DNA from: JBFAPK01 sp040676675
GTDB lineage: Bacteria > Actinomycetota > Actinomycetes > Mycobacteriales > Micromonosporaceae
Direction: 5' to 3'
DNA: 64,000 nt
NCBI RefSeq assembly: GCF_040676675.1
Contig: NZ_JBFAPK010000001.1
Location: 372,001-436,000, forward strand
Positions within the stretch are counted from its first letter, which is position 1; each line of letters starts with the position of its first letter. The position numbers and the translations under genes were made by a program. Below are positions 44,272-52,176 of the stretch, piece after piece. The notes under the pieces are model-generated. The model saw nothing but the letters and a program-made list of their open reading frames with translations. It was not told where the DNA came from and did not search any database.

Positions 44272-45183
44272 TCAGGAGGCGACTCCGGGCACCGGCCCGG
44301 GTGCGGGCCGGGGCGCGGGGCGCGGCTTCGGCGCCGCCGGGCCGGCGGGGACGACCGACCGGGCCGGGCTCGCGTACGGACTCGGCGGCACCGGGTTCGG
44401 GGTGGGATCCGGCTCGGGACTCGGTCCGGGCTCGGGCTCGGTGGACGGCGGCGGGCTCGTCGGCGGCTCCGTGGACGGCGACGGGCTGGCCGGCGGCGCG
44501 GAGCCGGGCGGCGTACCCGGGTCGCCGCCGCTGGGCGACGGCCCCGGACCCGGTGGGGTCGGCGTGGGCGTCGGCCCGGCGCTGGGCGAGGGCGACGGGG
44601 TGGGCGTGCCGTCCGGGGTCGGCGACGGACTCGGGGTGGGGGGAACGGGTACGGGCGGCTCGACCATCGGCGGGTCGGGACGCCCGGGCGCGGGACGGGG
44701 CCGGCCCCGCGGCGGGTCCTGCTCGCCCGACGCGTCCCGGCGGCCCGGCGCCCGAGCGGTGACCGAGGAGGGGGCGATTCGGTCGCTGACCCGCACCGGC
44801 GCCTGCTGGACCGGGACCGGGGCGGGCGGCAGGGGCACCACGACGGGCCCGTCGGGGGGCGGCGCCACGAGCGGCACGACCCCCTCGGGCGCCGCGCCGC
44901 CGGTGACGGTGGCCGAGCCCGTGCCGATCGCCGCGAGGATCGGCATCGAGGCGGTACCGGCAAGCAGCCCCACGACGAAGAGGTAGCGCCGGGTCGGGCC
45001 GGCGAGCCCGACCGCCCGGTGCACCCCGGTCACCCGCCGATGGTCGGCGTGGGCGCCGCCGCGGCCACGGTGGCGGGCCAGCAGCGAGAGCGCGCGGTCG
45101 GCACCGCGGTCGGGGCCGGCACCGGAGTCGAGGCCGGCGCGGTCGAAATCGGCGGGATCGAGGTCGGCACCGGGGTCGGACAC
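44272..45183 (-). CDS. membrane-anchored proline/serine-rich protein
   Basis: About 303 residues from GTG 45183, preceded by GGAGG. A cytoplasmic Asp/Arg-rich head of about 60 residues (with ADLDPADFDRAGLD) leads to one membrane helix (YLFVVGLLAGTASMPILAAIG), and then an extracytoplasmic tail of about 200 residues made almost entirely of Pro, Ser, Thr and Gly, with PSPSP and PTPTP runs. The tail is disordered and probably spans the wall or is O-mannosylated, as such tails often are. No enzymatic domain is seen. An earlier in-frame ATG at 45390 exists but lacks a ribosome binding site. Divergent from pdhA. Confidence 0.65.
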   Translation of the reverse strand: MSDPGADLDPADFDRAGLDSGAGPDRGADRALSLLARHRGRGGAHADHRRVTGVHRAVGLAGPTRRYLFVVGLLAGTASMPILAAIGTGSATVTGGAAPEGVVPLVAPPPDGPVVVPLPPAPVPVQQAPVRVSDRIAPSSVTARAPGRRDASGEQDPPRGRPRPAPGRPDPPMVEPPVPVPPTPSPSPTPDGTPTPSPSPSAGPTPTPTPPGPGPSPSGGDPGTPPGSAPPASPSPSTEPPTSPPPSTEPEPGPSPEPDPTPNPVPPSPYASPARSVVPAGPAAPKPRPAPRPAPGPVPGVAS

Positions 45184-45660
45184 GGCCACCTCCACGGGAA
45201 CGGTACGGATCGACCGGACGGGTGGAGGGGCACCGCGACGGCGTTGTTTCCGCTCGACAGCCTGACCCAGTGACGCGGGGTTGGCCAGCCTCACGGAGCG
45301 TGTCCGCGCGCCGATTTCGCCCGGCCGTCCCGAGTAGGGCGACAAATCGGCCCATCTCGGCCGGGCCGCGATGGCACTCGATCTTCTCACCGGACCGAAC
45401 TGTGGGTCCGCTCACCACCTCTGCGAATATGGACCTCACGGCAACGTGGCCCCGACCTTCGCGCACCCCTTCGGCGAAACGTGGCCCGTCGCCAGCGCTC
45501 CCGGACCGGCGTCCACCAGGCCTCCGGTCCACCCCGCGCGACAGCCCTCACCCGGGCGAGGCGCGGACGACAAGGCCGGCCCGGCGGCAGCCGGGCGGGC
45601 GTACGAGTTGCGCGGTCGGGACACCCCCGCTGCCGACGCACGAATGACAGGGAGAGACGG
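45184..45660. other. 477-bp divergent intergenic region upstream of the dehydrogenase operon
   Basis: It holds the promoters of the proline-rich gene and of pdhA. The stretch around 45361-45440 is lower in GC than its surroundings and is the likeliest promoter zone. No clear -35/-10 pair, palindrome or short gene could be supported. Only the AGGGAGAG ribosome binding site of pdhA (about 45649-45656) is clear. Confidence 0.5.
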
Positions 45661-46839
45661 ATGGCGAAGGGCGACCGCGGCACCACTGTCCGCGGCAGGC
45701 GGGCCGCACCCCGGTCGGGGCAGGCGGCGGCGGGGGGCGACCCCGCACTTGTGCAGCTGCTCACCCCGGAGGGCGAGCGGATCGAATCGGTGACCGGGCC
45801 GGACGGGACGACGTACTCCGTCGACTTCACCGACGAGGAGTACCGCGGGCTGTACCGGGACCTCGTCGTGGTCCGGAAGCTGGACGCCGAGGCGACCGCC
45901 CTGCAGCGCCAGGGCGAGCTGGGAATCTGGGCCAGCCTGCTCGGCCAGGAGGCCGCCCAGGTCGGTTCCGGCCGGGCCCTGCGACCGCAGGACATGGCGT
46001 TCCCGACGTACCGGGAGCACGGCGTGCTCTACTGCCGGGGGATCGACCCGATCATGCCCCTCGGCCTGTTCCGCGGGGTCGACCAGGGCGGCTGGGACCC
46101 CAACGAGTTCAAGTTCAACATGTACACGATCGTCATCGGGGCGCAGACCCTGCACGCGACCGGGTACGCCATGGGCATCACCATGGACGGCAAGACGGGT
46201 ACCGACGACGGCGAGGCAGTGATCGCCTACTTCGGTGACGGCGCCACCTCGCAGGGTGACGTCAACGAGGCGTTCGTCTGGTCCGGCGTCTTCAACTCCC
46301 CGATCGTCTTCTTCTGCCAGAACAACCAGTACGCCATCTCCGAGCCGCTGGAGCGCCAGACCCGCATCCCGCTGTACCGGCGGGCCGCCGGCTTCGGCTT
46401 CCCCGGCATCCGGGTGGACGGCAACGACGTGCTGGCCACGTACGCGGTGACCCGGACGGCGCTCGACAACGCCCGGCACGGCCAGGGCCCGACGCTGATC
46501 GAGGCGTTCACGTACCGGATGGGCGCGCACACCACCACGGACGACCCGACCCGCTACCGGATCGCCAGCGAGGTCGAGGCGTGGCAGGCCAAGGACCCGA
46601 TCGCCCGGGTCAAGGCGTTCCTGACCAAGCAGCAGATCGCCGACGAGACCTTCTTCGCCGAGGTCGACGAGGAGGCCAAGCGCGAGTCCCTGCACCTGCG
46701 CGAGCGGGTGCTCGCCATGCCGGACCCGCCGCCGTCCACCATCTTCGACCACGTCTACGCGCACGGCTCCCCGCTGGTGGACGCCCAGCGCGACGAGCTG
46801 GCCCGGTACCTGGACTCGTTCGAGGGGAGCAAGCACTGA
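45661..46839 (+). CDS. pdhA: 2-oxoacid (pyruvate/branched-chain) dehydrogenase E1 alpha subunit
   Basis: 392 residues. The thiamine-diphosphate motif runs from GDGATSQGDVNEAF to CQNNQYAIS, and the E1 alpha signature TYREHGVLYCRG and the phosphorylation-loop-like region YRMGAHTTTDDPTRYR are present. It decarboxylates the 2-oxoacid and passes the acyl group to lipoyl-E2. The sequence cannot separate pyruvate from branched-chain substrates; actinobacterial clusters of this form have been assigned to either. It is first in an E1 alpha - E1 beta - E2 operon with a TGATG overlap. Good RBS before the ATG. Confidence 0.92.
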   Translation: MAKGDRGTTVRGRRAAPRSGQAAAGGDPALVQLLTPEGERIESVTGPDGTTYSVDFTDEEYRGLYRDLVVVRKLDAEATALQRQGELGIWASLLGQEAAQVGSGRALRPQDMAFPTYREHGVLYCRGIDPIMPLGLFRGVDQGGWDPNEFKFNMYTIVIGAQTLHATGYAMGITMDGKTGTDDGEAVIAYFGDGATSQGDVNEAFVWSGVFNSPIVFFCQNNQYAISEPLERQTRIPLYRRAAGFGFPGIRVDGNDVLATYAVTRTALDNARHGQGPTLIEAFTYRMGAHTTTDDPTRYRIASEVEAWQAKDPIARVKAFLTKQQIADETFFAEVDEEAKRESLHLRERVLAMPDPPPSTIFDHVYAHGSPLVDAQRDELARYLDSFEGSKH

Positions 46840-47828
46840 TGGCCACCGAAACGCTCACCCTCGGCAAGGCGCTCAACCTCGGACTCCGCCGGGCGCTGGA
46901 GAACGACCCCAAGGTCATCATCATGGGCGAGGACGTCGGCAAGCTCGGCGGCGTCTTCCGGATCACCGACGGGCTGCAGAAGGACTTCGGCGAGAACCGC
47001 GTCGTGGACACCCCGCTCGCCGAGTCCGGCATCATCGGTACCGCCGTCGGCCTCGCCATCCGCGGCTACCGCCCGGTTTGCGAGATCCAGTTCGACGGCT
47101 TCGTCTACCCCGCCTACGACCAGATCGTGTCGCAGGTGGCGAAGATGCACTACCGCTCGCAGGGCAAGGTCAAGCTCCCCATCGTGATCCGGATCCCGTA
47201 CGGGGGCGGCATCGGCGCGGTCGAACACCACTCCGAGTCCCCCGAGGCGTACTTCGCCCACACCCCGGGCCTGAAGGTGGTCAGCTGCGCCTCGCCGCAG
47301 GACTCGTACGCCATGATCCAGCAGGCCATCGCCTCGGACGATCCGATCGTCTTCCTGGAGCCGAAGCGCCGGTACTACGAGAAGGGGCCGGTCGAGGTCG
47401 ACGCGCCGGTCGGCACGGCGTACCCGCTGCACGCCTCGCGGCTGGTCCGGCCCGGTACCGACGCCACCGTGCTCGCGTACGGGCCGATGGTGCGTACCGC
47501 GCTCGACGCGGCGACCGCGGCCGAGGAGGACGGCCGGGCGTTGGAGGTCATCGACCTGCGCACGCTCTCGCCGCTGGACCTGGCCCCGGTCTACGAGTCG
47601 GTGCGCCGCACCGGCCGCTGCGTGGTGGTGCACGAGGCACCGGGCAACAATGGCCTCGGCGCCGAGATCGCCGCCCGGATCACCGAGGAGTGCTTCTACT
47701 CGCTGGAGGCACCGGTGCTGCGGGTGACCGGCTTCGACACCCCGTACCCGGCGGCCCGGGTCGAGGAGGAGTACCTGCCGAGCCTCGACCGGGTGCTCGA
47801 CGCCGTCGACCGCACCTTCGAGTGGTGA
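46839..47828 (+). CDS. 2-oxoacid dehydrogenase E1 beta subunit
   Basis: 329 residues, normal for E1 beta. Transketolase-like pyrimidine domain starts MATETLTLGKALNLGLRRAL and carries MGEDVGKLGGVFRIT with the activating Glu, and the SPEAYFAHTPGLKVV loop. The C-terminal transketolase domain (DATVLAYGPMVRTAL, VVVHEAPGNNGLGAEIAA) is complete. It forms the alpha2-beta2 E1 with the upstream subunit. The ATG overlaps the E1 alpha stop. Substrate ambiguity is as for E1 alpha. Confidence 0.94.
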   Translation: MATETLTLGKALNLGLRRALENDPKVIIMGEDVGKLGGVFRITDGLQKDFGENRVVDTPLAESGIIGTAVGLAIRGYRPVCEIQFDGFVYPAYDQIVSQVAKMHYRSQGKVKLPIVIRIPYGGGIGAVEHHSESPEAYFAHTPGLKVVSCASPQDSYAMIQQAIASDDPIVFLEPKRRYYEKGPVEVDAPVGTAYPLHASRLVRPGTDATVLAYGPMVRTALDAATAAEEDGRALEVIDLRTLSPLDLAPVYESVRRTGRCVVVHEAPGNNGLGAEIAARITEECFYSLEAPVLRVTGFDTPYPAARVEEEYLPSLDRVLDAVDRTFEW

Positions 47829-47833
47829 GCACG

Positions 47834-49306
47834 ATGTCCCGGATCAAGGAATTCAACCTGCCCGACCTGGGCGAGGGGCTGACCGAGGGCGAGATCCTGA
47901 AGTGGCTGGTCTCGGTCGGCGACATGATCGAGCTGAACCAGCCGATCGTCGAGGTGGAGACGGCCAAGGCCGCGGTGGAGATCCCCGCCAAGTGGGCCGG
48001 CCAGGTACAGGCGATCTTCCACGCCGAGGGGACCGTGGTCGAGGTCGGCGTGCCGATCATCGCGATCGACACCGAGCCCGGCGCCGGGGAGCTGCCGCCC
48101 GGCCCGGCGGCGTCCGGGTCGACCCCGTCGGCCGACGCGCTCGCCGCCGTCGAGGTGGTCTCCGGTGACGGCCCGGTCGAGCCGGGCCTGATCGGTGGCC
48201 CGGCGCCCGGCGGGCGCACGGCCGTGCTGGTCGGCTACGGACCGCGTACCGGGGTGGCCAAGCGCCGTCCCCGCAAGACGGAGGCGGCACCCGCCCGGAC
48301 CGCCGCCGCGCCGGCCGCCGCCGCGCCCGTGCCCGCGCCGCCGGCCCGGCCCGTCGTGACGCCGGCCCCGGCGCCCGCTCCGGTACCGGCGGCGCCCGCG
48401 CCCCGGTCCGGCACGGCGGCCGGAGTGCTGGCCAAGCCGCCGGTCCGCAAGCTGGCCAAGGACCTCGGCGTCGATCTCGGCGCGCTGACCGGTACCGGCC
48501 CGCTCGGCTCGATCACCCGCGACGACGTGCAGCGGGCGGCCAGCGCCGCGGCGGTACCCGAGCCCGCCCCGGTCGGCGCCGCGGCCGTCGCCCCGTCCTT
48601 CGGGCCGGACCGCGAGCAGCGGATCCCGGTCAAGGGAGTACGGAAGCTGACGGCGGAGAACACGGCGCGCTCGGCGTTCACCGCGCCGCACGTCACCGAG
48701 TTCCTGACCGTCGACGTGACCCGCTCGATCAAGGCGATCGGCCGCCTGCGCAACGACCCGGACTGGCGGGACGTACGGATCTCGCCCCTGCTGTTGGTCG
48801 CCAAGGCGGTGCTGCTGGCGGCGCGGCGCCACCCGATGGTCAACTCGACGTGGGCCGGGAACGAGATCATCGTCAAGGACTACGTCAACCTGGGCATCGC
48901 GGCGGCCACCGAGCGGGGCCTGATCGTGCCGAACATCAAGGACGCCGGCCGGCTCTCGCTGCGCGAGCTGGCCGACGCGATGACCAACCTGGTGCAGACC
49001 GCGAAGGCGGGGCGTACCACGCCGGCGGAGATGTCGGGGGGCACGCTTACGATCACCAACGTCGGCGTTTTCGGCGTCGACACCGGTACGCCGATCCTGC
49101 CGACCGGCGAGTCGGCGATCCTGGCGTTCGGGGCCGTCAAGGAGATGCCCTGGGTGCACAAGGGCAAGATCCGCGTACGGCAGGTGACGACGCTCGGACT
49201 CTCCTTCGACCACCGAATCATCGACGGTGAACTCGGGTCGAAGTTCCTGCGCGACGTCGGCGCCTTCCTGACCGACCCGGAGGCGGCCCTGCTCGCCTGG
49301 ACCTGA
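47834..49306 (+). CDS. dihydrolipoamide acyltransferase (E2)
   Basis: 490 residues. One lipoyl domain at the N-terminus with lipoylated K45 in VETAKAAVE, an Ala/Pro linker, the peripheral-subunit-binding domain (VRKLAKDLGVDLGALTGTGP) at about 200-240, another linker, and the catalytic domain with SFDHRIIDGE (the HRxxDG active site). It transfers the acyl group to CoA and forms the core of the complex. A single lipoyl domain is usual for branched-chain E2. E3 is not in the window and must be encoded elsewhere. ATG 47834; GTG at 47825 overlapping the upstream stop is possible. Confidence 0.95.
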   Translation: MSRIKEFNLPDLGEGLTEGEILKWLVSVGDMIELNQPIVEVETAKAAVEIPAKWAGQVQAIFHAEGTVVEVGVPIIAIDTEPGAGELPPGPAASGSTPSADALAAVEVVSGDGPVEPGLIGGPAPGGRTAVLVGYGPRTGVAKRRPRKTEAAPARTAAAPAAAAPVPAPPARPVVTPAPAPAPVPAAPAPRSGTAAGVLAKPPVRKLAKDLGVDLGALTGTGPLGSITRDDVQRAASAAAVPEPAPVGAAAVAPSFGPDREQRIPVKGVRKLTAENTARSAFTAPHVTEFLTVDVTRSIKAIGRLRNDPDWRDVRISPLLLVAKAVLLAARRHPMVNSTWAGNEIIVKDYVNLGIAAATERGLIVPNIKDAGRLSLRELADAMTNLVQTAKAGRTTPAEMSGGTLTITNVGVFGVDTGTPILPTGESAILAFGAVKEMPWVHKGKIRVRQVTTLGLSFDHRIIDGELGSKFLRDVGAFLTDPEAALLAWT

Positions 49307-49324
49307 CCGACCGACCAACCGGTT

Positions 49325-49363
49325 ACGGCCGGTGTGTCCGGGTTTGCCGGGCACACCGGCCGT
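49325..49363 (+). terminator. terminator of the 2-oxoacid dehydrogenase operon
   Basis: ACGGCCGGTGTG (49325-49336) pairs with CACACCGGCCGT (49352-49363), extended inwards by a T-G pair and CCGG/CCGG, around a GTTTG loop. It follows the E2 stop by 18 bp. Confidence 0.85.
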
Positions 49364-49524
49364 TCTGGTTAACGCAAAGAAAACACCGCTCGACCACGCC
49401 TTGCACCTTCGATTGTTCGGCTCGTGGCCCAACTCACCTAAGATTCGTTGGAATCCTGGCTCCCGGTGCGCTTTACTAGAGGGGCCAGGGAGACGACAAC
49501 CGAATAGCAGGGAGCAAGACCGAA

Positions 49525-49662
49525 ATGAGCATGATCGACCGACTCCGCCACCGCCGCGACGCCGCCCGCCGCGCCCGCGCCATCGAGCGTGCGCTGCGCG
49601 AGGCGAACTCGCCCGCGGTACGCGACGAGATCCTCGCGATGGCCCACCGCCAGTTCCGCTGA
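49525..49662 (+). CDS. 45-residue basic peptide
   Basis: Translation gives MSMIDRLRHRRDAARRARAI followed by a helical segment ending MAHRQFR. The peptide is strongly Arg-rich and amphipathic, with no cysteine or membrane helix. Support: ATG with AGGGAG upstream, coding-like codon bias, its own intergenic space with a possible promoter (TAAGAT near 49438), and a very strong terminator 33 bp after the stop. It may bind nucleic acid or ribosomes, which is only a guess. Similar short Arg-rich peptides are common between genes in this family. Confidence 0.65.
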   Translation: MSMIDRLRHRRDAARRARAIERALREANSPAVRDEILAMAHRQFR

Positions 49663-49694
49663 GGTACGCAGACCACTCCTCCTCTCTCTCCAGA

Positions 49695-49732
49695 CCGATG
49701 ACCCGCCCGGGGCGACCCGGGCGGGTCATCGG
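49695..49732 (+). terminator. perfect 17-bp hairpin terminator
   Basis: CCGATGACCCGCCCGGG (49695-49711) pairs exactly with CCCGGGCGGGTCATCGG (49716-49732) around a GCGA tetraloop. It terminates the small-peptide transcript. Confidence 0.88.
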
Positions 49733-50012
49733 CGTTTCACAGCCCTTGACACCGCCATTCCCCCCTCCGGCGTCGCCCGGTACGGTTGGGCTCGGTCGCT
49801 ACCCGACCGGTCGCACGAGATGCCCGGCGTCGATCGACGTCGCGGGCGCCCCGGGGCCGGCTCGGTACCGGCGGCCGGCGCGACCCGGCACCACCGGCGC
49901 GGACCGGTTACGGTGCGGGGAGCTTGCACGGCCGGTTCCGCCGGCGCCCGGTGAGCACGCCGGAGACGCCCGATCGGCATCGGCGGCCGACATGTGATGA
50001 GGAGGCGCGCGC
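49733..50012. other. non-coding gap before the LppU-like gene
   Basis: With the terminator before it, the gene-free stretch is 350 bp (49663-50012). A TTGACA at 49746-49751 is a good -35, but no matching -10 at normal spacing was found. The GAGGAGG ribosome binding site of the next gene is at about 49999-50005. Nothing else is evident. Confidence 0.4.
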
Positions 50013-52079
50013 ATGACGTCCGATGGCCTACAGCATTCCGGCCGCGAGCCGGACGAGGCCGTGCCGGGCGCCGCTGGACCAGCGCCGCACGGCAACTACC
50101 CACCAGAGACTGAGCATCGATTCCCGCCCCCGTCCGGTGCGCCGGGCGGTGACCCGGGCTGGCCGGCGCCGCCCGGCGCGCCGTCCGGGTGGGGCGGTTC
50201 CGCCGCTCCGGCGGATTCCTGGGCCCCGACGGCCGGCCGGCCCGACCCGGCCCCGTGGGGCGGCACCGGAGGCGCCCCCGACGCCCAGCCGGGCGCGAAC
50301 GCCTGGGCCCCCCAGGGTGGCCCGTCCTGGCCGGAGCAGCAGGGGGCACCGCAGGGCGGCAGCGCGTCCTGGCCCGAGCAGCAGGGCGCACCGTCCTGGC
50401 CCGAGCAGCAGGGTGCGCCGTCGTGGCCGGAACAGCCGGCCGCGGGCGGGAGCGGTTTTCCGCCGGAGCGCGGCGCGTCGGCGGCAGCGTCGCCGTCCGT
50501 ACCACCGCGCTGGCCCGGTGAGGGTGGCGACCTGCCCGCCCGACCGGTCGTACCGGACGCCACCCCCTGGCCGGCGGCCCAGGCCTGGGGCACCGCCGAC
50601 ACCTCGTCCCGGGGCGAGCCGTCCGCCGGCGGCCCGTCCGGCGGCGACGTCCCCGTCTACCAGCCCGCCCCGGGTCCGGGCATCTCGCCGGCGAACGCGG
50701 TCCCACTGCCGCCGCAGGAGACCCGCGTACCCGGGGCGAGCCTCGCCGCCTCGCCCCCCGCCGACTACGTGCCGCCGAGCGGGTTCGGCCCGGCCGGCGG
50801 CTACTCGGGCGGCGGCTACCAGGGCGAATCCGGCGGCGCCGGGTCCGATCCGCAGCCGGCGTCGTGGGCGCCCGAGGGCTTCGGCTCGTCCGGGCGCGAC
50901 GAGCCGCACCAGGCGTCCGCCGCGGTACCGCCGTCGGTACCGCAGCAGCGCCCGCCGAGCGAGTCCGCGGTGGCCGGCCGGGTCTCCATCCCCCAGCCGG
51001 GGCAGCCGGAGTCGGCGGGAGCCGGCGAACCGGCCGCCGGATCGCAGAAGGGCATCACGGCGAGCGCGTCGGTGCCGGTGGCGAGCCGGGTCCTGCCGTC
51101 CCAGACCGGTCCGCAGCCCGCCGGCATGCCGGCACCGAAACCGCGCGTCTACGGGCGGCCGGCCGGCGACTCCCCGGCGGAACCGGACCAGCCCGGCGAG
51201 GCCCCGCCCCAGCGGGGTACCGGCTACGGCGAGCCGTCCGGCCTGCCCGGCGGCTTCGGCGAGCCCCCGTCCCCGCCCGGCGGCTTCGGCGATCCGGGCG
51301 CCACGCCCGGCGGCGGGTACGGGCAGCCCGGTGGCGGACCCGCGCCCTTCGGCGACCGCTTCCCGCAGGCCGGTGCGGCGGCCGCCCGGGCCACTCCGCC
51401 CGCCGCGCCGCCGGCCTTCCCGGGGCAGCCGCCCGTCGGTTCGCCCTTCAACGGCACGGGCGCACCTCCCTTCCCCGACCTGCCTGACCAGAACCGGCCG
51501 GTGAACGGTACGCACCTGGGCGGTCCGGCGCGGGCGAACGTCCCGGGCCGGTTCGACGCGCCTCCGGGCGCGCCGGCGGCGGGCCTGGACCACACCGCGC
51601 TGGCTCCGGCGGTCCCGCCGGGCGGCGCCCCGGGCTATCCGCCCGCGGGTCCGCCGCAGTGGGGGCAGCCGGCCGAGGCGGACCAGGGTCGCTTCGACGC
51701 GTTCAAGCCGGACGGTGACGCGGCGACCGAGCCGAAGACCGAGGCGCCGCCCACGCCGAAGGTACGCAACGGGCGGGTACTGCTCGCGGTCCTGGCGGGC
51801 GCCGTGCTGCTGCTCGTCATCCCGCTCGGCACGCTCTGGCTGCTGGGCAAGTTCGGGGGCGGCTCCGACAAGGGGTTCAACCCGGAGGTGGGCGCCTGCG
51901 TCCGGCAGGAGGGCGCCAAGCCGGCGCCGGCCAACTGCAGCGACGCGGGGGCCTTCAAGGTGGTCTCGAAGGTCTCCGACAAGGAGAAGTGCGCCGATCC
52001 GGCACAGCCGCACATCGTCGTACCGAACGGCGGGGACAAGTCGGTCCTCTGCCTGCAACCGGCCGCCGCCGGCCAGTAG
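50013..52079 (+). CDS. LppU/SCO3897-like membrane protein with very long disordered N-terminus
   Basis: 688 residues. The first 585 are disordered, made of Pro, Gly, Ala and Ser with SWPEQQGAP repeats. Then comes one membrane helix (VLLAVLAGAVLLLVIPLGTLWLL) and a small extracytoplasmic domain of about 85 residues with cysteines (VGACVRQEGAKPAPANC, later KCADPAQPHIVV, then a Cys in SVLCLQ) that resembles the LppU/SCO3897 family. The orientation places the long tail in the cytoplasm, where it could bind partners such as signalling or division proteins. Strong RBS. Function unknown. Confidence 0.72.
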   Translation: MTSDGLQHSGREPDEAVPGAAGPAPHGNYPPETEHRFPPPSGAPGGDPGWPAPPGAPSGWGGSAAPADSWAPTAGRPDPAPWGGTGGAPDAQPGANAWAPQGGPSWPEQQGAPQGGSASWPEQQGAPSWPEQQGAPSWPEQPAAGGSGFPPERGASAAASPSVPPRWPGEGGDLPARPVVPDATPWPAAQAWGTADTSSRGEPSAGGPSGGDVPVYQPAPGPGISPANAVPLPPQETRVPGASLAASPPADYVPPSGFGPAGGYSGGGYQGESGGAGSDPQPASWAPEGFGSSGRDEPHQASAAVPPSVPQQRPPSESAVAGRVSIPQPGQPESAGAGEPAAGSQKGITASASVPVASRVLPSQTGPQPAGMPAPKPRVYGRPAGDSPAEPDQPGEAPPQRGTGYGEPSGLPGGFGEPPSPPGGFGDPGATPGGGYGQPGGGPAPFGDRFPQAGAAAARATPPAAPPAFPGQPPVGSPFNGTGAPPFPDLPDQNRPVNGTHLGGPARANVPGRFDAPPGAPAAGLDHTALAPAVPPGGAPGYPPAGPPQWGQPAEADQGRFDAFKPDGDAATEPKTEAPPTPKVRNGRVLLAVLAGAVLLLVIPLGTLWLLGKFGGGSDKGFNPEVGACVRQEGAKPAPANCSDAGAFKVVSKVSDKEKCADPAQPHIVVPNGGDKSVLCLQPAAAGQ
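50325..50438 (+). repeat. in-frame SWPEQQGAP-coding repeats
   Basis: Four copies of a 27-bp-type unit encoding SWPEQ(Q/P), the middle two directly adjacent, within the disordered region of the LppU-like gene. Synonymous differences between copies suggest the array is not freshly duplicated. Confidence 0.8.
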
Positions 52080-52095
52080 CGGTCACAAGTCCCAC

Positions 52096-52127
52096 CGGGG
52101 TGGGCGTGCTCCGTCACGCCCACCCCG
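52096..52127. terminator. bidirectional terminator between LppU-like and MFS genes
   Basis: CGGGGTGGGCGTG (52096-52108) pairs exactly with CACGCCCACCCCG (52115-52127) around a 6-base loop. The flanking genes are convergent. Confidence 0.8.
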
Positions 52128-52176
52128 TACCGTGTCCGGACGCCGTCGCACCGCTCTCGGGCGCCGTCGCACCGCC

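Noticed and set aside
45661..49306. Firm assignment of the E1/E2 operon to pyruvate or branched-chain oxidation
   Set aside because: Motifs are shared by both classes, and E3 or substrate-specific neighbours are missing.
49746..49790. TTGACA at 49746 as a complete promoter for the LppU-like gene
   Set aside because: No -10 hexamer at 16-19-bp spacing.
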